Positions 45,330 through 57,119 of a DNA stretch of 64,000 bases are shown here, piece by piece (position 1 is the stretch's first letter; each line of letters begins with the position of its first letter). The stretch lies in contig OW387134.1 of NCBI GenBank assembly GCA_936440205.1, positions 63,515,427-63,579,426 on the forward strand. The letters are read 5' to 3'. Source of the stretch: Lepidonotus clava (lineage: Eukaryota; Annelida; Polychaeta; Phyllodocida; Polynoidae). A program made the translations under genes and the position numbers. The notes beneath the pieces were generated by a model, which saw nothing but the letters and a program-made list of their open reading frames with translations, was not told where the DNA came from and did not search any database.

Positions 45330-46980
45330 TGGAATTAATGACTCTTACAACCTGAACCCTAATGGTCAATCCAAAATGCATAATTCTGGAGGACAAATGG
45401 CGCAATGGTAGGAAACCCCCTGAGTGTCCACACATAACCCTCGCTTCTTATTACTGTTTGAGGGACACTGTCGGACAAGAAAGATATTAGATGCTAGGGG
45501 CGAAGCGATCAGTCTGTGTCAAAACTCTCCAGTTTGTGACGAAGGCTAGGGGAGGGGTCAGAGCCGGGGGTCTGGGTGAAACAATGTCTAATGCCATCTT
45601 CGATCTTACACAGTTAAGTCTTCCTTCAAAACAACCACTTGATTAATCCTACATGTTTTATGACAGTGTTTGTCCGCATACATGAGTACTAAATTAGACT
45701 GTAGGTCCAGGCTCACCATAACAGAGAAAAAGTATTTAAACGGGCTTAGCATAAAGATGTGATCCCGACTGTGTAAACAATGTAAATCAACGTCTTCCTT
45801 ATTATTGTAACGCAATCCTAGATTTGCGACTTCAAAACATTGTCAAAAAGTTATGTGGTCATGTGTTGTGTGAAATCAGTGATAGCTTGGTGACGAAAAA
45901 CAATGTAACAGAAATAGTAAATAAACCTGTCAAAACAAAAGTATTGCAAAACGTACAAAGGGATTTTACTATGGAAATACAATGTAGTGTTATACTAAAA
46001 CAATCATATCTATAAATATATTTATTCCTCGGAAATACTATAGCTAAATTAACGTTAATTGAATGAATTATTTTGAAGTTATATTTCAATGGAAATGTGG
46101 GTTTGACGTGGCCGCTCGTGTTCTCTTGTGTTTTGTTATGGACGAAAACCAATTAAGGAAAATTTGGGAAGTCAAATTCCGGATGGACCCAAATAGAAAA
46201 TCATTAAATCATATTTCAATGGAATTTGCAAGAAAGTGGGGTAGAATTAAGGCATTAAAAGATGAAACAAACAGAAGGTATACAGAGGAAGAGAGATCAG
46301 GAGGATAGTTAATTGCAGTGTGTTTATTTAGTACTATAGCTGCAGGTCACAAAAATAAGATAAACAGGAAAATTATTTTAGTTCTGAAATTGTCACTCTA
46401 TACACTCACCATTAAGTCATCCTCTCCATTTTTTCCTTATTGGGTAGAATATAATAAACACAACAACAAAATACAAACAACAATCAGTTCTCCTAGTTCC
46501 TGCTTGGCTGTAGAGTTGTTCATGATAATACAGTTCATGGTCGTTTATTAGACTTTGGTCTTACAGGCACGCCTTGTTAAGGCAACCCAAATCTCCCGTT
46601 ATCAAATGGTCCCTTGCTTGTAAACACTTGAACCAATACATTAATAATGTAAGGACAGACAACAATAAGTCATTATAGGCTATTAGAGAACCTAAGGTTT
46701 GTGATTATCTATGTCTACCAGGCCAAATTAAAGTACCATATTATATCTATGTAGGTTAAACAGGTGGTATGACAAGGTGGGTGGAGATTAGTTAACGGCG
46801 AGATCTGTAAATATGTAGTTTAGTGATTGGCGGAATATTTTTTTAATCCATTATCTGATCACAACAGCTGTTTCATGAGATAGTAATACCAGAGTGCTAT
46901 TTATATGTATATACAATATATATGTATATTATGTAGATATGTAGATATGTACAAGGGATATATCATATGATTATATGTAC
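45330..46980. other. Spacer, no gene established
   Basis: An open stretch at 46138-46308 (MDENQLRKIWEVKFRMDPNR at its start) has a lysine/arginine-rich, helix-like look but no splice or family support. The rest is AT-rich. Confidence 0.3.
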
Positions 46981-46983
46981 AAT

Positions 46984-46985
<2 letters not shown>

Positions 46986-47016
<31 letters not shown>
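46986..47016. repeat. (AT)n microsatellite
   Basis: About 15 AT repeats within a wider ATATGTA-rich stretch (46908-47060). Confidence 0.9.
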
Positions 47017-47021
<5 letters not shown>

Positions 47022-47915
47022 TATATAATATGTACAAGGGTATGTATATACACACGCACACATATGTAGGACATGTAGAGAGTGAAGACTGAAGCTCACT
47101 CCTCTGTTCACATAACTATTTATTGCATCAGCATTATTATATAGTATTTAGATATATCTGATCTGAAAACATTAGATATTATTGATTATTAAGATTAGAA
47201 AAATAAAACTTTATATATAGGCCTATTTTCATCAAAATTTGGATTCTACAACCGTTGATCGTGATATCCCAGCTTATGACCTCTCAAATGTTTCAAGTGG
47301 TTACAAAAATTAAAAAGAGTACCTTACCCAACATCCAGTAAGTTTATGGGCATTTTATCTCCCAGCCCTATATTTAACTCCTTACATGTGAATCTTTTAT
47401 CTCAAGCAAAATATGGTCCGAGAAGTAGACTGCTAAAACTAGTGGCGTCTTGTAGGGTAAACTACTCATGCACAACTGGAGTTTGTGGTGCGAAATTGCG
47501 CTAAAATGGGGTTTATGGGCTTTTGATAGTTCCCCGATGGGCCACGTTGGATACAGTCAGACTGGGGTAACTTGCAGTACAGTGACAGGGCGCCCTCCTC
47601 ACTAGCAAAGTCTTTTTGAAGGCGTTTGGTCATAATAGGGTTCCCTTGGTTTTCAGAGTTACTAGAATGGTTATGGATTATTTAAGATACATAGTATTCA
47701 CATTCTACATTTTGAAAATATTTGTGAATAATGATAAAAGATACAAAATGACAATCATAAGTGCACTTGTCAAACGTCTAATTCCAAGAAACGATGATAT
47801 TTGCAGTCATTACTCCTAATTATATATAATATATGGATAACAACATCAACATGGAGACGCAAGTCTGAAAAGTCATCATATCGAGGTAAAATGTCTTACT
47901 TTAAAATACTGATCT

Positions 47916-48289
47916 TCCAGGCAAGCATGTGACGTTATTATAACGTTGCAGTAACGTTCTGTTTGGTTCTGTACTGGTTCTGTACTGGTTCTTGTTACGT
48001 TATTTTGATGGCTTCCAATAACGTTGCGGCATACTGTTGTGATATGGCACTGCGACATTATTATAACGTTCTGGTTACATTCTTCAACCTAATCAGGACG
48101 TTCTTATAACATTCTGTTTTGGTTTCGTCTTAACCTCACCAAAAAATAATGTAATAACGTTCTGATTCAGTGAGGTTCCAACCTCACCATCAATAACGTA
48201 ATTGTTACGTACCATCTTAGTAAGTAACAGACTGACTAAAAAAGTATGGTTGTAGAATGTTTCTGTTATGTCGCAGCTTGGCTGGGCTT
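47916..48289 (+). mobile_element. AACGTTATAACGTT-rich MITE, copy 3 (best)
   Basis: Bounded by CCAGGCAAGCATGTGACG and TCGCAGCTTGGCTGGG, which are imperfect inverted repeats (CCAGCCAAGCTGCGAC). Inside are repeated ATAACGTT palindromes and the TTAACCTCACC blocks shared by all copies. Confidence 0.8.
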
Positions 48290-48518
48290 AGAGTTAATAC
48301 TATTGTGAAATGCACCCTGAGTCAGTGTGTGGGAGTACCTCAAGAGTGGTGGTGACACGGCATGCAAGGCGCAGGTGGTGTGGCGCAAGGGAGATATTGC
48401 ACCAGCAACCCGCATTCCATCGTTAATAGGTATTATTGTGATTGAGGTAACATGTAAAGAATAGCGAGTAGTAAAATTAGAAACAGAGACAATCATTCAT
48501 AGACAGTCAGACGGGGGG

Positions 48519-48581
48519 ACAGACGGACGGACGGACGGACGGACGGACGGACGGACGGACGGACGGACGGACGGACGGACG

Positions 48582-48640
<59 letters not shown>

Positions 48641-48955
48641 GCATAAGTAGATAGATAGATGGATGGATGGATGGATGGATGGAAAGATAGATGCAAAGAT
48701 GGATTAATGGACGGATGGATTGATGGATGGATGGATAGACGGATGGACGGATGGACAGGTGGATAGGTGGATGGAAAGGTGGATGGAAAGGTGGATGGAT
48801 AGATGGAAAGGGGGATGGATGGATTGATGGATAGAAAGATAGATGGACAGACAGACAGATAGACAGGTAGACAGGAAGGCAGACAGACAGACAGACAGAC
48901 AGACAGACAGGAAGACAGACAGACAGACAGACAGACAAGCAGGCAGGCAGGCAAG

Positions 48956-49054
<99 letters not shown>

Positions 49055-49096
49055 ACAGACAGACAGATACATAGACAGATAGATAGATAGGGAAGT
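48519..49096. repeat. Compound tetranucleotide microsatellite
   Basis: Successive blocks GGAC, GATA, GATG, mixed, CAGA, GGCA and again CAGA/GATA keep one 4-bp register (consensus GRYR) for about 580 bp. Cys/Pro/Ser or Asp/Arg-rich 'proteins' read from it are artefacts. Confidence 0.97.
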
Positions 49097-50357
49097 GAAT
49101 AAATAGAGATAATAATAGAGGTGAATAGAAATACAGGTGGATAGACAAGTAGTTTGATAGATAGATAGATATCATAAAGCTGTGTTATGATTCCCATGGT
49201 TACATCACAATATAGCAGATATTTTAGAGACACAGACAATAAATATTTTTTCTGTCCGTTTAACCAAATAACTTCAGAAGTTTCTGCGCGTTGTGTACTT
49301 ATACAGCTGTTCCATATTATTGGGGAAAAAAGTTGGCGTTGGCCAATGGTTGTCGTTTATTCGTGACACCGTGGGTGACTGCCAATGCCAGTGCAGATGC
49401 TCGGGGTGCTCGCTGGAACCGTGTCACCGCAGACCCCGAGAGAGCGCCATCGTCTACTGAGGGGTACCATGTACAGGCTGCGTTCAACTCTACAATCTTA
49501 CTCCCGATTTGAAAAATCGCCGGTGACATTAGAAATAATTCATAGACATGTTACATATCATTAGACAGCTCTCTCGATTCTCTTTCAAGTGATATGTAAC
49601 ATGCGTGGTCTTTTGCTAAACGTCGGGTGCAAAGTAGCAAATCAGTAATTGCCGGCAGTCTGAATCGCCTAGTGGAATGTAGACTTTGGTGTAGCGGCAA
49701 AGTGGGTTAGGACAACACACCTCTCCCTACCGGGACTGTCCAACACATGCCTGATAAACAGGGTATTATCAACATAACAGTTCCAGAGGTATCTTATTAT
49801 TATTTGGCACTCAGAAAATATAAAATATCTAGTTATTACACATATTTTATATTGATTGTATGTATATATTTACTGTTAATGTAATAACTCTGAAAACCAA
49901 GGGAAACCTTGAAGATTATTACCAATAAAACCTTTTAAAAAAAAAAATCATCGTGGCTTTCGGGTAGATAACTGTAACCGTAACCTGTAGTCTTTAACAG
50001 TGGGTTGCCTTTTTCGGGAAATTTAATTTTCTTAAGTTAATATCCGTCCCAAAGTCGTCAAACTGATTTAAAAAGCAACCCCCCCCCCCGCCCCCAGATC
50101 TGCCATTGTTCAATTGAGAAATATTTCAGTGTACGTTACCCGCCAAAAGCGCGTCACCTCCTTCCCCACTCACCCGCCCATACTCCACCCCTCGAAGATC
50201 TGCTCAAGGAACATTCTTATATATAAACAATCCAAAAGGAGCCTTTAACACTTTGAAATAAATCATCGGTAAACAAGAAATTGTGTCCTGAGAATTTATA
50301 GGTTACAACGTTATAGCGGGGTGTTTCCACTCACAATGGTAACCACATGTTGCTCTT

Positions 50358-50375
50358 TCCGCCCCACCATAAAAA
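50358..50375 (+). promoter_or_regulatory. Possible core promoter (GC box + TATA-like)
   Basis: TCCGCCCC followed by CATAAAAA. No convincing first exon was found downstream, so this is only a motif-level call. Confidence 0.2.
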
Positions 50376-50792
50376 GGCGGAGCGTGTTTTAGTGCTGCAG
50401 CACAGGACCTGTTGCACATGTGGGAATTGAGAAAAGATTTGTTCTAGTCTTAGCCATCCTAACCAAGCATAACTAATCGAAACAGGTCAGGCGAAATAAA
50501 ACACTTTGTTCAGTCAGAGGGAGATATATCAGCACAGTGGAAAAGGGTTTGAGATAGCTTGTCGCTTTTAAAGAGGGTGGGCAACTAAGGGAAAATCTCT
50601 CCAAATAAATTGGGTAAAGTGTTCGTTTCTTTAATTTTTCTTATTATCAACTTAACGTAAATGCCTTTCATCAAGTATTTACGCACATTTTAAAAAACAT
50701 CAGACCCCCCCCCCCCCCTCCAACCTTTGGCTAAGGTACGCTTTGTATTTACAAAAGGGGAATTATGCAGTTTTCTTTTTAATTAGAAACCC

Positions 50793-50953
50793 CAGTGGCG
50801 GATTTAAAGGGGGGCACGCGCTCCGCCCCCCCCCCCCTTTTTTTTCAAATTTCGTCAAATTTATTTTTCAAAAATATTAATTTCCCCCCCCCCCCCCCCC
50901 CGCCGTTTCTATTAGATCTCCGCCACCTTTTGAAAAAGCTGTATCCGCCACTC
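50793..50953. mobile_element. CAGTGGCGGAT family MITE, copy
   Basis: CAGTGGCGGATTTAAAGGGG left, TATCCGCCACTCGG right, two C-runs between. Confidence 0.75.
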
Positions 50954-51467
50954 GGGCCGCCACTACGCTCATCCCCCTGATGCGTTTCTAACTAATTGGA
51001 AGGTCCCTCCATTTATATCATGTTGCGTTCTTCTATTCTAAATTAGTAATCCATGGCCAGTTTAATACAAGTAGTTAACATAGATGTGAAAAGAATGACA
51101 AATACAACATAATAGAAGGATACAACCAGAATTGGAACATGATTACAAATATGATAACACATATTGGGATTTCTATCCGTTGTCGAGTGATCTATAGGTC
51201 TCCTTCAAAAACGGGCCAAGGCCAACAGATATCTATTCTTGTGACTACAGAAATACATGCCACGGTTACATAAAACAAAGATTATGAATTATGATTTATT
51301 ACATTTATTGTTATGGCATCAAAAGTGGTACCGTGACCAATACCAAGTCTGTATAAACTATTTTGTTGCATGTAAGATTGTAATTTACATCAACCCATAG
51401 CCAAATCAAACGTCTAATATTTGGCGTCCAAGGGTGACTGTGCGACCGAAAAGGGGTTATCAGGGAC

Positions 51468-51592
51468 GGATTTGTTGGTCAAATATTTGTTGTTTTTTTT
51501 CGTAATGTAATAATGGCGCCGAACCCCCCCCCCCCCCCCCCCCCCACACACACACACTCCTTTATAGATAAGTGGATACGCCCCTCGTCATG
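51468..51592. mobile_element. Degenerate poly-C MITE fragment
   Basis: AGGGACGGATTT at the left, a ~26-base C-run, CACACA and TGGATACGCCCCTCG at the right. A weak match to the CAGTGGCGGAT family. Confidence 0.4.
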
Positions 51593-51940
51593 AAATATTA
51601 AACACAGAAAACAAGCATGATCTGTCAAGATACACACCTCTCCCCCTACGCACAGCTCGTCAGCCGTGCGGGTGATATTACATGCGTTCACATGTCCCAC
51701 ACTGTACACCGTGCAAAATGTGCAAAAGGTGGAACTTTATTTGAAATGTCCTTCCTGGGATGCCACCACTACTTTTGGTGGACCCCTAAACAACAACAAA
51801 CGGGGGAAATGCGTACTTCAGTCATAGCAGTGAGGGAGGGGGAGGGGGCAGAAAATGTTGGCAAATGTGCGTATGTACTTAATGAAAAAACCCCCTAAAC
51901 ATGGATCCTTGACGTGTCGCCCCTGCATTCAGCCACCCTT

Positions 51941-52227
51941 ATCCCAACCAGGGATGCGACGTTATCATAATGTTGCAGCAACGTTCTGTATTGGTTCTTG
52001 TTACTTTTTTTATGACTCCCATCACGTCGCTGCGATGTACTGATGTGACATTGAACATTCTGGTTACATTCTTAAACCCAAACGGAATGTTTTTATAATG
52101 TTCTGTTATGGTTTGGTCTTAACCTCACCATCAATAACATGACTGTTCCGCGTCATCTTATTAAGTAACAGACTGCATGATCAAAAAGTATGGTTGCAGA
52201 ATGGTTACGTGGCAACTTGGTTGGGAT
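51941..52227 (+). mobile_element. AACGTTATAACGTT-rich MITE, copy 4
   Basis: ATCCCAACCAGG and TTGGTTGGGAT are clean terminal inverted repeats. Shorter than copy 3 through internal losses. Confidence 0.8.
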
Positions 52228-52541
52228 CAAGCTTATGTTCGTATGGAAAAGTACCGCGGCCGCTCGCATTGCGGATGGTGCAATGTCCCGATATGGTCAC
52301 CGGGGACCCGCGTGTTCGATCCGCCGTAACTGTACCGTGACGGCCACATGGGTACCCGCCTGGCCACCCAGTGCTTAAATCTTCCTAGGATCAGCCCCCC
52401 CCCCCCCCCGCCCCCTCCCATCTCTGGAGACACAGACAGAACAGAGACAGAAAGTTGGCGGTGAATCGAAATACACTCTGTCTGTGAGTAAGAATGTGTT
52501 TATCATGTGCATGTTACCTGGGGCGGATACAGGAATCTTAA

Positions 52542-52782
52542 GCTGGGAACCCATTGAGCGATGGAACTGATTTCTAGTCGAATGCAGCAACAAATATCTA
52601 ATAATGTTAGATAATCTCCAAGTAATTCACCATTATTTTATAACTTTCTAGTCGGTTTGTACAATGCGAACACAGATTCTAGTCGTTTTCATCCAGTTTG
52701 AGTAATTTTGACTAAAATAAAGAAACCAGAACCGGTAGAAACGACCAGAATTTTGGTTTAATCGCTTAATGGGTTCCCCCCT
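52542..52782. mobile_element. 241-bp MITE with TTAA target-site duplication
   Basis: GCTGGGAACCCATTGAGCGA left; inverted right end GGGGGAACCCATTAAGCGAT. Flanks TTAA at 52538-52541 and 52783-52786. Internal CTAGTCG repeats occur on both arms. Confidence 0.85.
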
Positions 52783-53471
52783 TTAAAGAGAGAGTGCCTA
52801 TATGAACAGAGGCCATTCGAGGGCTTGAGTTTCACTTTTCAAAAAAAAAAAATTGTCACACAAAAGAAGAGGGAAGGACGCCCCCCCCCCCCGAATCCAT
52901 ACCTCTGTACTGTAAGCTGAAGGATTATTGTTAGATGCCTTTGTTCTGAATGATATTTTCATAATATTAAGACTATTATAATAGGCCCCCTATCAGTCGT
53001 AAATTTAGAGGGGGCGCATTGCAATTGAGGCGCTTTTTTGTCTGATTGTCTTCAGAATACATCTGATCTCCCAGACAGTTCAGTAAATATGTCCGTCTGT
53101 GTGGTAATATAACATAATCTTTGCCGGTTATACAAACGTAAAATATTATGTATCATATCTGACAAGATATTAATTTTTTTTGCTACAAAATTCTTGGACA
53201 TGGACATTTTTACAAAAGCCAGCACCCCCCATCCACCCCTTTGTTAAATCTCTGGATCCCCCTCTTGACATGCAACATTTGCTTAGGTAAGGCCGAACTC
53301 AGGGTGTACCAAGCAAACAATTTTGTGAAACAGAGCTCATAGTGAGGCAGGTATGTTGTAGTATTCTGCAGGTGGCACTGCAGTTTTGTGTAAACGTTGG
53401 TAAATACAACTCTATAGGCTCAATCTGTTTTTTGTTTACCCTTTCAGCATGAATGATCTAACAATGCCAGC

Positions 53472-53506
53472 ACACTAGTCTTTACAATAATTGTAAAGAC
53501 TAGTGT
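53472..53506. repeat. Perfect 35-bp palindrome
   Basis: ACACTAGTCTTTACAAT, one central base, then its exact inverse complement ATTGTAAAGACTAGTGT. Confidence 0.95.
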
Positions 53507-54299
53507 CATGACTGTCATGATATCTGTTTTTAATTTCTTATCTAAAGATATCTTATGGATACAATTAAGTTTCTTGAATTGTTTACGACTTTTTCAACAT
53601 AATTATGATTATTTACCACTTCCCATGCCCCTATCTATATCAGTAGTATCTATGAAGTTGTTGTCATCAAACAAAATTACGGAGATAACGCCCAGTACCT
53701 AGCAACGATGAGGTCCCAAATCATAGATAATACGGCCCATAAGGGTCCCAATTCGGTCAATCATAAAAAACGGAACCACATTATTTATATCTGAAACTTG
53801 TTTGTGAAACCGCTCCACAACCCATTAATTTGTCCACAAACCGAAGGGAAAATTGAGTTTAGAATGTTCAAATCAACGATTACAGGCATTAGTACATGAT
53901 GAATAGGGGTGACAATAACACTTGTCCATATCCATATACCTTGGAACAAAATGGATTTAAAAAGAAACATGGTTGAATCCACATAATTGGTATACAGGTA
54001 GGAGTTGGAGGTTTTATGCCGTATGGACAGCCAGGGCCATTTTCAAAGCAAAAAAAAGTTGGGACAAATTCTGTCTGTGGTGATCGTATCTATGAGATGA
54101 AGGTGACAGGGCAGGCAAACAGCAGGGGATCAAAACTGAGAAATATTTTTTGCTGTATCTCATCCCTTAGAGAACCTAGCACTAACCGGGAATTGAACAC
54201 AAAGAACCAGTTGGTGAGTGCTGGGTCCCCTCTATCATCGTCTTATATGCTCAGCAGGGGCTACTTGGGGCCTATTCTTCCTGGAACCCCCACGGGGTG

Positions 54300-54900
54300 T
54301 GTTAAATGTGAGTTACATGTGTGTTACACATTAGCCAAAGGTGAGTGAGTCACAGGTGAGTCACAGGTGAGTCACAGGTGAGTCACAGGTGAGTCACAGG
54401 TACGTTACAGGTGAGTCACAGGTGAGTTACAGGTGAGTTAAAGGTGTGTACTATAGACCTTGTGCAGACGTGGTCACGTGACCACTTTTTGGTGATCACC
54501 ATTTTACATGATAAAAGTTGTTCACTGTGATATTGTACACTTATTTTAGATGAATTATACAAAAATTTCTTTTCTAGGGGTTTGTGAAATGCTGTTAATG
54601 AGATTTCTAATTGATCACCAAGATGGAACCCACTACCTTTCTGGCTATTGTGACGTCATGTGCACAACGTCTATAGATGTGTTAAAGGTGGGTTACATAA
54701 GTATGTGTGTTATAGATGTGTTACGGGTGTCATGGTCACAGGTGGGCTACAGGTGTGTCACATGGTGACATGTTACATGTAAATTACAGGTGAGTTACAT
54801 GTGCATTACAGGGTTTTTGGTGTGTTACAAGTCAGTAATAGGCAGCTTACATATGGGTTACAGGTGTTATAGGTGAGTTACAGGTGAGTTACATGTTTGT
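54300..54900. repeat. 11-bp GTGAGTCACAG minisatellite with diverged flank
   Basis: AGGTGAGTCAC is repeated from about 54339 to 54450. Variant units (GGTGAGTTACA, GGTGTGTTACA) continue to about 54900, interrupted near 54463-54650 by unrelated sequence. Six exact TGAGTCA (AP-1 consensus) sites lie between 54346 and 54419. Confidence 0.85.
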
Positions 54901-55211
54901 TTACATGTGTCTTACCTGCCATACATGCAGGCCCACTCAGACAACCCACGTCAGGCTTGTGTAACCACCCACCATGTCAAGGCCACAGGTCCCGTCTCCA
55001 GCATGGGCCAGACAAAGACCTAAGTCTAGACCAGGAAGGATCATTCACTGGGGCTCCATCCTGCTACTGGTATGATCACGTTTCAACCAGACATTATTTA
55101 TTTGATATTGCAGCTGTTAAGGCTGACCCGTATACCTAGGGTGCCAGTAAATTGCACAGGGCATACTTCTAGTATACCTTAATATACGTGTACAAGCAAT
55201 GAGTAGCTTAT

Positions 55212-55367
55212 CAGTGGTGGATCCAGCTTTTGAAATAGTGGGAAATTACTAAAAGAAAGGGTGCGTGCACTACAATTTTCTGATAATGTTTCATTAAACA
55301 GTAAATATAGCAGAAAAAAGGAGGAGGCGCGCCCCCATACCACCCTTGTTAGGTATGTCCGCCACAG
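55212..55367. mobile_element. CAGTGGCGGAT family MITE, copy
   Basis: CAGTGGTGGATCCAGC left, ATGTCCGCCACAG right, GGCGCGCCCCC inside. It abuts the next MITE. Confidence 0.65.
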
Positions 55368-55371
55368 CCTA

Positions 55372-55791
55372 CCCAGGCAAGCAGCGAAGTAACAAGCACA
55401 TTCTCAACCATACTTTTTTGGTTGGTCTGTAACCTGCCCAATTTTCAAGTAACAGTTACATTATTTTAGGTAAAGTTGAGACTTACTACAAAAGAATGTC
55501 ATAATAACATTATATTTTAGTGAAGTTGAGATTTTGTTAATAAAGAACATTATAATAATGCTATTATGAAAGAATGTTACAGGAATGTCACAAAAATGTC
55601 ACAGTGCGATCAAAATCAGTGCGATCAGTGCGATATAATTAGCTACGCTTTCCTTGCTCCTTGGTGCGATGTCACAATGTTAGATTCTAAAGACTCTTTT
55701 GGGTGCCATCAAAATAATGTAACAAGAACCAAAGCAGAACTAAACAGAATGTTATGATAACGTTATAATAACGTCATATCCTTGCTTGGGT
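55372..55791 (-). mobile_element. AACGTTATAACGTT-rich MITE, copy 5
   Basis: Minus-strand copy bounded by CCCAGGCAAGCAGCG and ATCCTTGCTTGGGTT. Contains an extra GTGCGATCA repeat around 55600-55635. Confidence 0.75.
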
Positions 55792-56530
55792 TCCATCACA
55801 CCTTTCTGGTTTTCATTATAACCATATCAGCACCCATAAAAGTGGTTGTATCACCAAACGTCTTTATCATTACAAGGTCTCTGCCCAGACTGTACACATT
55901 CCTGGCCAGTAGACCGCAATTATATAAAGAGTATAATGTGATGAGACCACAGTGACAAGGAAGGGCGCACATGTAGTAATACTGCTGTTACGGAATGAGA
56001 TATCAAAAGGGGTTAGAACTATCGTTTTGGTTACAGCTCTGTTCTCACATATGAGTAAATATTCGAAGAATTTTTAGGACAGCCTAAATAGATAACGCTT
56101 TGAAATTACTCAGGGAACGACCGTCATGTATTACCTCCCAAATAAGTTAGTCTCCAAATATAAACGTATGTCGCTGGGTTTAGTGATGAATTTAGAGCCC
56201 CCCCCCCCCCCCCCCACACACACAAACACACGTGTACACCCTTATCTCTGCCAGTCTTGTAGTCCATGAATCGGGCTTCTCAAATTTATGTAAGAGCGCC
56301 CCCCTCCCTTTTTTTCCTTTCCTTTTCTTTTTTTATTCTGAATGTTTGGATCCGTTCCTGATGTTTCTATGATGAAGATAGTATGCATGCAACCGTAATT
56401 AATTATGCTTTTCGGTTTATGGGTATATTAATTAGTCGATCTTTTTACATATATTCAGACCTAGGTATTTAACAAAATTAAATAGGATCGGTTCATCTTA
56501 TAAAACGTCGGGCATTATAAGGGCTATACA

Positions 56531-56683
56531 GGGCTGTATCCAGAGATTTTTAAAAGGGGGGCGCCCTATTGTAAAATTTTCCACCGGACCCTTCAGGTCC
56601 GGGAGTTTTACATTAAAAAATCAATATTTTGCCAAAAATAGGGGGACGCCCCCCCCCCCCCCGCCCGCTAAATCCGTCGCTGC
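56531..56683. mobile_element. CAGTGGCGGAT family MITE, copy
   Basis: GGCTGTATCCAGAGATTTTT left; GCTAAATCCGTCGCTGC right; GGGGGGCGCCC and a C-run inside, plus a GGACC..GGTCC hairpin. Confidence 0.6.
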
Positions 56684-57067
56684 TATACACTGGCTTTCAG
56701 TACAGGCCTATATAAAGTCATGACGTGTACTCTTTGGGATAACTACTGCTACTGCGAGTGGGCGTCGGACCTTTAAATAGCCGCGTCGTGGTGACTAATA
56801 ACAATAGTGTAAAAGAGGACAGTGGGGATTATACATGTCGTAGGTCTGATGACGGCTATGACTGTACAGTGTAAAAAGACGCGCAATGTCTATGACTTGT
56901 CCCAGTACGACTGACAGTTACAGTAGTTCCATACAATAGTAAGTCAAGTTAAAACAAAAACTTTCTGACAATTTAAAACTACATGTGTATGTGAATGGTT
57001 TTAACTATGCAGATAGGAGTAACCAGGAACACAGTGGCGTGATCATGTTTTATTCCTCCGTGCCTTG

Positions 57068-57069
<2 letters not shown>

Positions 57070-57116
<47 letters not shown>
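57070..57116. repeat. (AT)n microsatellite
   Basis: About 23 AT repeats. Confidence 0.95.
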
Positions 57117-57118
<2 letters not shown>

Positions 57119-57119
57119 T

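Noticed and set aside
46138-46308. Basic 56-codon frame starting MDENQLRKIW
   Set aside because: Helical-looking but short, with no homologue that I recognise and no splice evidence.
48493-49239. Long Cys/Pro/Ser-rich 'proteins' up to 248 residues
   Set aside because: They are translations of a tetranucleotide microsatellite; all frames are open because of the repeat.
52250-52380. Possible tRNA-like B box (GTTCGATCC)
   Set aside because: No box A at the right distance and no cloverleaf; not called as tRNA or SINE.
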